Assembly: GCF_002304005.1 (NCBI RefSeq)
Contig: NZ_MRCQ01000002.1
Coordinates: 310,001-374,000, forward strand
Origin: Flavobacterium sp. ACN6
Lineage (GTDB): Bacteria > Bacteroidota > Bacteroidia > Flavobacteriales > Flavobacteriaceae
DNA length: 64,000 nt
Reading direction: 5' to 3'
This document shows positions 15,641 through 22,250 of the stretch, one piece after another. Every line of letters starts with the position of its first letter. Within the stretch, counting starts at the first letter, position 1. A program made the translations under genes and the position numbers. The notes under the pieces were generated by a model, which saw only the letters and a list, made by a program, of their open reading frames with translations, was not told the DNA's origin and searched no databases.

Positions 15641-16008
15641 TGGACACTTTAGGGGCTATTTTTTGTATCATTTTAGTATTAATAGTTTTAGGAACTAATA
15701 TTATTTTTATTAGAAAAATTAATAGAACCAACGATAGTCGCTATAAATATAAAATCTTCTTTTTTTTAATTAGTATTGTTTCCATATGTGCCATAATGAT
15801 TATAGCTGCGTTATTTCAAAATATAGTTTTAATTGACTATTTCAAAATAACAGATATTGAAAGCTTTCAATATAGAATAATTATTATAACTGCGCTCTCA
15901 ATTACTAATATGATAGCAAACTTTACTTTATTAAAACTTTATGTAAAAAGAAGAGAAAGAAAAAGCAAAAACAAATTTAACGGAATAGAATTAATTGGAA
16001 AAGAATGA
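15640..16008 (+). CDS. Small three-helix membrane protein of unknown function
   Basis: I do not recognise this 122-residue protein. It has three hydrophobic segments (about residues 4-24, 41-63 and 82-102), with a basic cytoplasmic-looking loop (RKINRTNDSRYKYK) and a basic tail (KRRERKSKNK), so positive-inside rules place the loop after TM1 in the cytoplasm. It is tightly packed: the TAATG overlap with cca is 1 nt and the ATGA overlap with ctaA is 4 nt. The context could suggest a link to heme A synthase, but nothing in the sequence shows it. Confidence 0.75.
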   Translation: MDTLGAIFCIILVLIVLGTNIIFIRKINRTNDSRYKYKIFFFLISIVSICAIMIIAALFQNIVLIDYFKITDIESFQYRIIIITALSITNMIANFTLLKLYVKRRERKSKNKFNGIELIGKE

Positions 16009-17030
16009 AAAAAGAGAATAAATCAGTAATTATTTGGTTACTATCAGGTTGTGTTTTATTGTTTTTAATGGTTGTCGTTGGCGGAATTACCCGTTTGACT
16101 AATTCAGGTTTATCTATGACCGACTGGCATTTGGTAACTGATACTTTCCCACCCTTAACAGATGCCAAGTGGCAGGCCGCATTTGATGAATATAAAAAGT
16201 TTCCGGAGTACCAAAAAATCAATATTCACAACGATTTTCAATTAGCAGATTATAAATTCATTTATTTCTGGGAATGGTTTCACCGTTTTATCGGTCGTAT
16301 TATTGGTTTGGTTTTCTTTGTTCCTTTTGTTTATTTCTTAATCAGAAAAAAACTGGATCGCTCAACTATCAAAAAATGTGTTATTCTTCTAGCAATGGGA
16401 GGTTTTCAAGGGTTTTTAGGATGGTTTATGGTAAGAAGCGGGTTAATTGACAATCCAGATGTGAGTCATTTTAGACTTTCATTGCACTTAACTTTTGCCT
16501 TTATTACTTTTGCTTATACACTTTGGGTGGCACTGGATTTAATCTACCCTGAAAAAAACACCCGAATTAATATTCCACTAAGAAACATTGGCCGATTTGC
16601 TTTAGCAGCTTTACTAATTCAAATTATTTACGGCGGATTTGTTGCTGGATTAAATGCTGGATTAATTCACAATCATTGGCCGTTAATGAGCGACGGACAA
16701 TTTATTCATGATTCTGTTTACATAGAACAGCCAACATTAATCAAAAATCTTATCGAAGGAAAAAGCGGCGTTCAGTTTGTACACAGAACTTTTGCTTATG
16801 TTGTTGTAGCTTTTATTTTGTTCTTATATTACAGAAGTACCAAAATTTCGTTGACAAATACACAATCGAACGGAATTAAAACTTTGGTTGTTTTTGTTTT
16901 CATACAATTTCTTCTGGGAGTTTTTACTTTGTTATATAGTGTTCCATTGGCTTTAGGATTAATTCACCAAATTATGGCGTTTTTCCTTTTGAGCGCCATG
17001 ACTTTTACATTGCATCGATTGAGTAAATAA
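16005..17030 (+). CDS. ctaA: Heme A synthase (COX15/CtaA)
   Basis: Oxidises the C8 methyl of heme O to give heme A for cytochrome oxidase. A 341-residue membrane protein with eight predicted helices. GGITRLTNSGLSMTDW near residue 27 and WFHRFIGRIIG near 88 are COX15 signatures; the heme-ligand histidines lie in WFHRFIG, LHLTFAF, VHRTFAY and IHQIMAF. The N-terminal half contains the long loop FQLADYKFIYFWEW typical of the COX15 (non-Bacillus) branch. No ctaB or cox genes are in the window. Confidence 0.95.
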   Translation: MKKENKSVIIWLLSGCVLLFLMVVVGGITRLTNSGLSMTDWHLVTDTFPPLTDAKWQAAFDEYKKFPEYQKINIHNDFQLADYKFIYFWEWFHRFIGRIIGLVFFVPFVYFLIRKKLDRSTIKKCVILLAMGGFQGFLGWFMVRSGLIDNPDVSHFRLSLHLTFAFITFAYTLWVALDLIYPEKNTRINIPLRNIGRFALAALLIQIIYGGFVAGLNAGLIHNHWPLMSDGQFIHDSVYIEQPTLIKNLIEGKSGVQFVHRTFAYVVVAFILFLYYRSTKISLTNTQSNGIKTLVVFVFIQFLLGVFTLLYSVPLALGLIHQIMAFFLLSAMTFTLHRLSK

Positions 17031-17055
17031 CGTATCTTCCATTAAAAAAACGAAG

Positions 17056-17577
17056 ATGAAAAAAGTATATTTTTTATTTTGCATTTTATATGCTTGTTTT
17101 ATATATAGTCAAAACACACCTAAACCCCTGATAATTTTTAATGGCAAAAATATAGGTTACAAGAATCCAGAAGATGTTTTGAAAACGATAAAAAAGCAAG
17201 ACTTAGCGAACCTAGGAATTTTTAAGGGAGATACTGAAGACGCTATAAAAAAATATGGTTCAAATTCTGGTGTAGTTGTAATTACAACCAAAAAATTTAT
17301 TTTAGATACATTTTACAAAAATAATATCGAAAATTCCCCTTTAAAAAAGGAAATTCCAACGACCGATATTTTATCTAAAATTGGTATAATAATAAGTAAG
17401 GCTGAAAATAAAAATCAGCCTTATGAAGAACTTTCGAAATATATAAATATTGATCTTTCTGATGATACTGTCCTGAAAATTGCATCAATTACTTTTATAA
17501 AACCTGTTGATGCGGTTAAAATGAACCGTGATTGGAAATTTGGAGCTATAGAAATTATGTCAACTCTTGATAGATAA
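17056..17577 (+). CDS. Small secreted protein resembling a TonB-receptor plug segment
   Basis: A 173-residue protein with a signal peptide (MKKVYFLFCILYACFIYSQ). Residues about 22-75 (PLIIFNGK, then a LKTIKKQDL stretch, then AIKKYGSNSGVVVITTKK) resemble the plug core of SusC/TonB-dependent receptors, where a proposed self-name sentence ends in YG...GVIIITTK. There is no barrel. The rest is not recognisable. It follows ctaA by 25 nt on the same strand. It converges on the LytTR regulator with only 1 nt between the stops. Function unknown; the plug likeness is my reading, not a search result. Confidence 0.7.
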   Translation: MKKVYFLFCILYACFIYSQNTPKPLIIFNGKNIGYKNPEDVLKTIKKQDLANLGIFKGDTEDAIKKYGSNSGVVVITTKKFILDTFYKNNIENSPLKKEIPTTDILSKIGIIISKAENKNQPYEELSKYINIDLSDDTVLKIASITFIKPVDAVKMNRDWKFGAIEIMSTLDR

Positions 17578-17578
17578 T

Positions 17579-18346
17579 TTACCCAAGCCAAGATTTAAAA
17601 TCCTGCACTTTTTCACGACTTACAACTACCTCATCATCTTTGTAAGTTGGTAAAATTACTTTTAGACGAGAATTGGTATAAACCTGAATTTCTTTAATTG
17701 CTTTTAGCGGGACAATAAATTTTCTACTTACGCGGAAGAAATCCTTTTTGTCAAGTTCTTGTTCTAAAATTTCTAAAGTAGAATCAATTAAGTAATCGCG
17801 ATTGTCGCACGTATGAATATAAGTTCCCTTGTTTTCGCTGAAAAAACATTCAATTTCTTCTGTGGTAATGACTTTTAAATGCTGACCAATTTTAACTGTA
17901 AATCTCTTTTTATAAGTCTTCTCAAATGGATTTGAAAGCATTTGGCGAATCTGCTCAAAGTCAAGCTGCAAATTAGAACTTACTGTTGCTGCTTTTGGAA
18001 GACGCGATTTAAATTTTGAAACTGCTGTTTCCAAATCATCTTCATCAATTGGTTTTAAAAGATAATCGATACTGTTGAGTTTAAAAGCTTTTAACGCATA
18101 CTCATCATACGCAGTTGTAAAAATGATAGCACTTTTAATATCTATCTTTTCAAAAATTTCAAAAGACAAACCATCTGATAATTGAATATCTAAAAATATC
18201 AAATCGGGATGCTGGTTATTCTTAAACCATTCGATAGATTCTTCAACCGAGTGAAGCATGGTTTCTACCTTTACATCTAACTTTTCAAGTTTTCTTTGCA
18301 GCAATCTTGCAGCTGGTTTTTCGTCTTCTATAATTAATGTGATCAT
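17579..18346 (-). CDS. LytTR-family response regulator
   Basis: A 255-residue two-component regulator. The receiver domain begins MITLIIEDEKPAARLLQ, has the phosphoacceptor Asp in DLIFLDIQLSDG (near residue 55), Thr in IIFTTAYDEYA and the Lys in DYLLKPID (near 105). Residues about 150-255 form a LytTR DNA-binding domain (IECFFSENKGTYIHTC, FFRVSRKFIVPLKAIKEI). It is the last gene of a minus-strand operon that contains its probable partner kinase (19735-21093) and four 2TM proteins. Gap to the preceding 2TM gene is 40 nt. Confidence 0.93.
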   Translation of the reverse strand: MITLIIEDEKPAARLLQRKLEKLDVKVETMLHSVEESIEWFKNNQHPDLIFLDIQLSDGLSFEIFEKIDIKSAIIFTTAYDEYALKAFKLNSIDYLLKPIDEDDLETAVSKFKSRLPKAATVSSNLQLDFEQIRQMLSNPFEKTYKKRFTVKIGQHLKVITTEEIECFFSENKGTYIHTCDNRDYLIDSTLEILEQELDKKDFFRVSRKFIVPLKAIKEIQVYTNSRLKVILPTYKDDEVVVSREKVQDFKSWLG

Positions 18347-18386
18347 TTACTATATTGTAAAAATTTGAAAAAATATGAATTCAAAG

Positions 18387-18767
18387 TTACTCCCATTTAT
18401 TTTTATTTGAATTATCTCTATCCATATATTTTTGAATTTTCTTTTCCTCCCAGTCTGAACCAAAAAACCATTCTGAACCAAAAACGGATAATGCGTGAGC
18501 AGCTAAACCAATTCCCCAAAAGAAAGCAGTTGAATACGTATTCCATTTTGATAAACCGCTAAAATCGATTCCGTCTGTTAGATTATTTCTAGTTAAACTA
18601 GACAAAATGATAATAATGTTCACAATGATAAATACTCTTAAATGCCCGTAAAAACCTTTTATTTTTTTTACTTTTTTGTATGCAGCGTTGTAACTTTCAT
18701 CTGAACTATATTCGCCAGAATGCTGCTGTGCATATGCTTCGTACATTTCTTTTCTAAAACGTCCCAT
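18387..18767 (-). CDS. 2TM domain protein (1)
   Basis: A 126-residue protein with a 2TM domain: a basic KKVKKIKGFYGHL motif leading into two membrane helices (about residues 47-64 and 80-100), then GSDWEEKKIQKYMDRD and a final NKNKWE. The N-terminal extension (MGRFRKEMYEAYAQQHSGEY) is longer than in its three sister proteins. The same module is fused to the histidine kinase encoded upstream in this operon. Role unknown; it may act as a membrane partner or regulator of the kinase. Confidence 0.9.
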   Translation of the reverse strand: MGRFRKEMYEAYAQQHSGEYSSDESYNAAYKKVKKIKGFYGHLRVFIIVNIIIILSSLTRNNLTDGIDFSGLSKWNTYSTAFFWGIGLAAHALSVFGSEWFFGSDWEEKKIQKYMDRDNSNKNKWE

Positions 18768-18789
18768 GTTTTTTATTTTTTTTAAATAC

Positions 18790-19095
18790 TTATTTCCACT
18801 TATTTTTATTCTGTTTTTCCTTCTCCATTAGTTCCTTGATTTTTCTTTCTTCCCAATTTTTTCCTAACACAGGGAAAATTTCAAAAACCTTTAATCCATG
18901 AAAAACTACTCCTACTCCCCACCACAATAATGGCCAGAAAAACCATAAATATTGCGGAGATGTATATAAGTTTATAAAAATCAAAATCGCATTTACTAAT
19001 ATGAAAGAGAGGAGATTTCCGTAAAATCCTTTTATATTTTCAACCTTTTTTCGCGCTTGAATATATCTTTCTTCTTCGTTTAAATTCATTTCCAT
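18790..19095 (-). CDS. 2TM domain protein (2)
   Basis: A 101-residue 2TM protein: RKKVENIKGFYGNLLSF, two membrane helices, then GKNWEERKIKELMEKE and terminal NKNKWK. I start at the ATG at 19095 (MEMNLNEEER), 2 nt after the stop of the preceding gene; an in-frame ATG at 19107 lies inside that gene. The same TAA-N2-ATG junction recurs at the next two upstream boundaries. Confidence 0.9.
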   Translation of the reverse strand: MEMNLNEEERYIQARKKVENIKGFYGNLLSFILVNAILIFINLYTSPQYLWFFWPLLWWGVGVVFHGLKVFEIFPVLGKNWEERKIKELMEKEKQNKNKWK

Positions 19096-19097
19096 GA

Positions 19098-19427
19098 TTA
19101 CTCCCATTTTTGTTTTCTATTTCGTTTATCTAAAATACTTTTTACTTTACGTGCTTCCCATTCATCATCAAAAATTTTGAAAGAGGTAAACACATCGATC
19201 GCTGATCCAATCACTACTGCAGACCACAAAATCATTACTATATTATTTAAAAGTTTAATCGGAAATACATTTAAAGGCAATTCTGTATATTCTTTTAAAA
19301 GGAAAATAGTTAACCCGACTGCGTAAAAGAACAACTGCTTGTAGAAAGACTTTAGCTTTACAACTTTTCTACTTGCCATTTGCTTCAGTTCCGGTTCTTG
19401 CTGCTCATTATCAAATTTTGGTTCCAT
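19098..19427 (-). CDS. 2TM domain protein (3)
   Basis: A 109-residue 2TM protein: ASRKVVKLKSFYKQLFFY, two membrane helices, then DDEWEARKVKSILDKR and terminal KQKWE. It is the most divergent of the set; the first helix is shifted and the loop between helices lacks the Trp-rich sequence seen in copies 2 and 4 and in the kinase. I start at ATG 19427 (MEPKFDNEQQ), 2 nt after the preceding stop, instead of an upstream TTG at 19439. Confidence 0.88.
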   Translation of the reverse strand: MEPKFDNEQQEPELKQMASRKVVKLKSFYKQLFFYAVGLTIFLLKEYTELPLNVFPIKLLNNIVMILWSAVVIGSAIDVFTSFKIFDDEWEARKVKSILDKRNRKQKWE

Positions 19428-19429
19428 AA

Positions 19430-19732
19430 TTATTCCCAAGTTTTTTTATTTTTTTCTTTCTCAAGAATTTCTCTGATTTTTTTCTCTTCCCATTTTTTAT
19501 TAAAGAAAGGCGGAAAACTAAAAACTTTCAATCCGTGCAAAATGACAGCCATTCCCCATCCCATCAAACACCATATAAACCATAAATATCCTGGAGAAGT
19601 CATAACATTTACCACAATTACAATTGGATTTACCAGTAAATAAACTGTCAAATGCTCATAAAACTCTTTTATTTTTTTTACTTTTTTTTGAGCATCATAA
19701 TAACGGTCTGCTTCTGTAAAATCTTTTTCCAT
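19430..19732 (-). CDS. 2TM domain protein (4)
   Basis: A 100-residue 2TM protein: AQKKVKKIKEFYEHLTVY, two membrane helices with SPGYLWFIWCLMGWGMAVIL between and in the second, then NKKWEEKKIREILEKE and terminal KKTWE. The loop resembles the fused domain of the kinase (FSPGFQWFWFSALGWG). It starts 2 nt after the kinase stop codon. Confidence 0.9.
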   Translation of the reverse strand: MEKDFTEADRYYDAQKKVKKIKEFYEHLTVYLLVNPIVIVVNVMTSPGYLWFIWCLMGWGMAVILHGLKVFSFPPFFNKKWEEKKIREILEKEKNKKTWE

Positions 19733-19734
19733 GA

Positions 19735-21093
19735 TTATTTCCAGTTTTTTTGTTTGTTATCTTTTTCTAGAATTTCTCTAATTTTTCTTTCTTCCCAATC
19801 TGAACTATAGCCAAAAACTTTAAAAGCATGCATGGTTATACCAAATCCCCAGCCTAAAGCAGAAAACCAAAACCATTGAAATCCAGGTGAAAATCTTAAA
19901 TTAATAAAAACTAAAAGCGGAACCACACAGCAATAGGAAATAATATTGGCATAAAATCCTTTCAATTCTTCTACTCTTTTTTTGGCTCTATAATAGGCTT
20001 TTGCTTCGTCATTATAATCTGCACTTGTTTCCATAACAGTAATTTGTTTTGTTAATATTGGAATTTTAACAGTGAAATTTTTATCGTCTTGCTCTACCAT
20101 CACTTTTCTATCCGTTATAATTCCATAACGATTTACAATATTTTGCAGTCCAACTCCTTGTCTGTCCTGCAAAACTTCTTTTTTCTGAAGATCATTTTGA
20201 ATGGCCAAACAATCCTTGTCAATAAAAATTCTAATATGCAGTGGTTTTTGTTCACTTACCACATTGTGTTTCACCGTATTTTCTAATAAAAGCTGTAATG
20301 AAAGCGGTACTACTTTGGCATCTGGATTTATATTTTCTGTTGGGAGCTCGTAGAACAAGCTATTTTCGAAACGCATTTTTAACAGATTCATGTAGGTTTT
20401 TGCAAATGACAATTCATCTTCAACAGAAACCAATTCTTTATCTTTCTGCTCTAAAACATATCTGTAAATTTTAGACAAGGAAGTTGTAAAGCGCTGTGCA
20501 TTATCTGGATTTTCTTCAATTAAAGAACTTAAAACATTTAAGCTGTTAAAAAGAAAATGCGGATCGATTTGATTTTTTAAACTTTCGAATTTTGCATTTG
20601 CTGTTCCAGCGATAATTTTTTGCTGCGTTATTTCAAATTTTGAGGCTCTTTTCCATTTCACCATAAAACTTCTGGCCTGCATAAAAGTCGAAACTCCTAA
20701 AGATAAAATGATATAAAAAAGATGAACCCATAACATTCTTGCTCCAAAAAACACCTCTAAAGTCACATTTTGCAAGACAACGAAAATAAAATAATTTATT
20801 CCTAAAACTACAGGAACTGTATAAAGAACAGTTACCAATATTCCGTAATAAACCCTCAGGTTTGTTTGTTCGAGCCAATCCCATTTTCTATCCAGAAAAA
20901 CATTGATAAATCCGTTACCAAAACCCAAACCGAAAGAATAAAGACAGCTTATAAAAAAAGTTAAAAGAACGTTTGTAACATTTAAATCATCTCCTAAACA
21001 AGCTGAAAATATTACCGCAAATACCATTGCAATCTTGAAACATGCGATAGTTCCGTTTTTTAAATCAGAAAATGTTCTTCCGTCATCTTTCAT
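19735..21093 (-). CDS. LytS/YpdA-type sensor histidine kinase fused to a C-terminal 2TM domain
   Basis: A 452-residue membrane kinase. Four membrane helices lie in residues about 16-140. The His_kinase domain has the phosphoacceptor His at about 179 in IDPHFLFNSLN. The ATP-binding part shows the N-box LLLENTVKHN (near 269) and a G-box GVGLQNIVNRYG (near 313). Residues about 356-452 form an extra 2TM domain ending NWK, homologous to the four stand-alone proteins downstream. The kinase most likely phosphorylates the LytTR regulator at the operon end. Signal unknown. Confidence 0.92.
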   Translation of the reverse strand: MKDDGRTFSDLKNGTIACFKIAMVFAVIFSACLGDDLNVTNVLLTFFISCLYSFGLGFGNGFINVFLDRKWDWLEQTNLRVYYGILVTVLYTVPVVLGINYFIFVVLQNVTLEVFFGARMLWVHLFYIILSLGVSTFMQARSFMVKWKRASKFEITQQKIIAGTANAKFESLKNQIDPHFLFNSLNVLSSLIEENPDNAQRFTTSLSKIYRYVLEQKDKELVSVEDELSFAKTYMNLLKMRFENSLFYELPTENINPDAKVVPLSLQLLLENTVKHNVVSEQKPLHIRIFIDKDCLAIQNDLQKKEVLQDRQGVGLQNIVNRYGIITDRKVMVEQDDKNFTVKIPILTKQITVMETSADYNDEAKAYYRAKKRVEELKGFYANIISYCCVVPLLVFINLRFSPGFQWFWFSALGWGFGITMHAFKVFGYSSDWEERKIREILEKDNKQKNWK

Positions 21094-21115
21094 ATAATCA
21101 GCTTAATTTATTTTA

Positions 21116-21736
21116 TTATTTACAAGTTTTTTGAACTTCCAAAGCTCTTTCTAATCCCCATTTTGGAGAAAAAGGCGTTGCAGGTTTAAAAGTATTAAAA
21201 AGTTCAATAGATTTATCAACTTGCACACATAAAGGTTTTGTATCAACTCCTGTCCATTTTGCGCCTCCTAATTGGTAATCAGCTTCACCAAAAACTGCTC
21301 TTGGGTTATTTGGATCAATTGCTTTTGCTTTTGCATAAGCTTCCATTACCTTTCCAGAATATTTCATTCCGTTTGTCATTGGGTCGGCAACAACATATCC
21401 TGTGTAAATTAAAGCCTGTAAAACATATAATTCTGAATTGTTTTGGTCTTTAAGAAATTCAACATCCAAAGCATCTTGCGCTTTTGTTAAAAGCAAATCG
21501 ATTTTTGTTTTATCTTTTTCAGTAAAAACCGATAATGTATTTACTAAACCAACATAATAATTAGGAAGCCAGCTTGTTTTTTCAGCAGCTGCGATTCTTT
21601 CAAACATGGCAGAAGCTTCAGCATTTTTTCCTTCTTTCCAAAGTCCGAAAGCTTTGTTCATTCCTTGTTCAAATTGTGTTTGTGCAGATAATAAACTGCA
21701 GATAAATAACGTAATAATGGTGATAATTTTGGTCAT
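21116..21736 (-). CDS. Secreted TPR-like protein
   Basis: A 206-residue exported protein with a signal peptide (MTKIITIITLFICSLLSAQ). The mature part has TPR-like helices: FGLWKEGKNAEASAMFERIA near 30 and YAKAKAIDPNNPRAVFGEAD near 135. It ends in a Cys (VQKTCK) and has a second Cys in PLCVQVD, which could form a disulfide in the periplasm. It is the first gene of the signalling operon, 22 nt before the kinase. It may sense or feed the signal, but this is inference. Confidence 0.82.
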   Translation of the reverse strand: MTKIITIITLFICSLLSAQTQFEQGMNKAFGLWKEGKNAEASAMFERIAAAEKTSWLPNYYVGLVNTLSVFTEKDKTKIDLLLTKAQDALDVEFLKDQNNSELYVLQALIYTGYVVADPMTNGMKYSGKVMEAYAKAKAIDPNNPRAVFGEADYQLGGAKWTGVDTKPLCVQVDKSIELFNTFKPATPFSPKWGLERALEVQKTCK

Positions 21737-21797
21737 GATTTCTTTTTTTTAAGGTTATAAGGTTTTGATTTACTGAGATTCTAAGTTTTTTTTGGTT

Positions 21798-21853
21798 CTA
21801 AGTAGATAAGCTTCTAAGTTTTTTCTTAGTATCTTAGAAGCTTAGCAACTTAG
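21798..21853. repeat. Inverted repeat built from CTAAG words
   Basis: Arms of 21 bp at 21798-21818 and 21833-21853 match in inverse orientation at 19 positions; both consist of CTTAG/CTAAG words such as AAGCTTCTAAG. It lies upstream of the TPR gene, inside the 514-nt gap 21737-22250. Confidence 0.85.
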
Positions 21854-21950
21854 TACCTTCTTTATTATACTTCAAAAGTATTACGGTTTTTACTCTTTTA
21901 AAATTAAATGATACTGAGTTGTTGATTTTTGTTACTGAATTGTTTTTTTT

Positions 21951-22244
21951 TAAGGGGCAGAGGTTCAGAGGTGCAAAGGTTCAGAGGTTTTCTCTACTTG
22001 CTTTCAAAAAACTTTGTTCCTTTGAACCTTTGTTTTTTTTTTAAGGGGCAGAGGTTCAAAGGAGCAAAGGTTCAGAGGTTTTCTCTACTTGCTTTCAAAA
22101 AACTTTGTTCCTTTGAACCTTTGTTTCTTTTTTTAAGGGGCAGAGGTTCAGAGGTTTTCTCTATTCGCTTTTTAAAAACTTTGTCCCTTTGAACCTTTGC
22201 TCCTTTGAACCTTTGTCCCTTTGAACCTTTGCCTCTCTGCACCT
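21951..22244. repeat. Three tandem hairpin units of about 91 nt
   Basis: Units begin AAGGGGCAGAGGTTC at 21952, 22043 and 22135, so the period is 91-92 nt. Each unit is itself two-armed: a left arm of GAGGTTC/AAAGGTTC words, a spacer with TTTTCTCTACTTGCTTTC (slightly changed in the third unit), and a right arm of CTTTGTTCCTTTGAACC words. The third unit has an extended right arm (CCTTTGCTCC and similar, to 22244). The array ends 7 nt from the TonB-receptor stop codon. The arms match those flanking 30039-30398. Confidence 0.92.
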
Positions 22245-22250
22245 AAAAAT

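Noticed and set aside
21929..22192. Open frame of 87 codons through the hairpin array
   Set aside because: The translation is the array read three times (RGRGSEVQRF-like blocks); it reflects repeat structure and not a gene.
21951..22244. CRISPR array
   Set aside because: Units are contiguous two-armed hairpins without unique spacers, and no cas gene is in the window.
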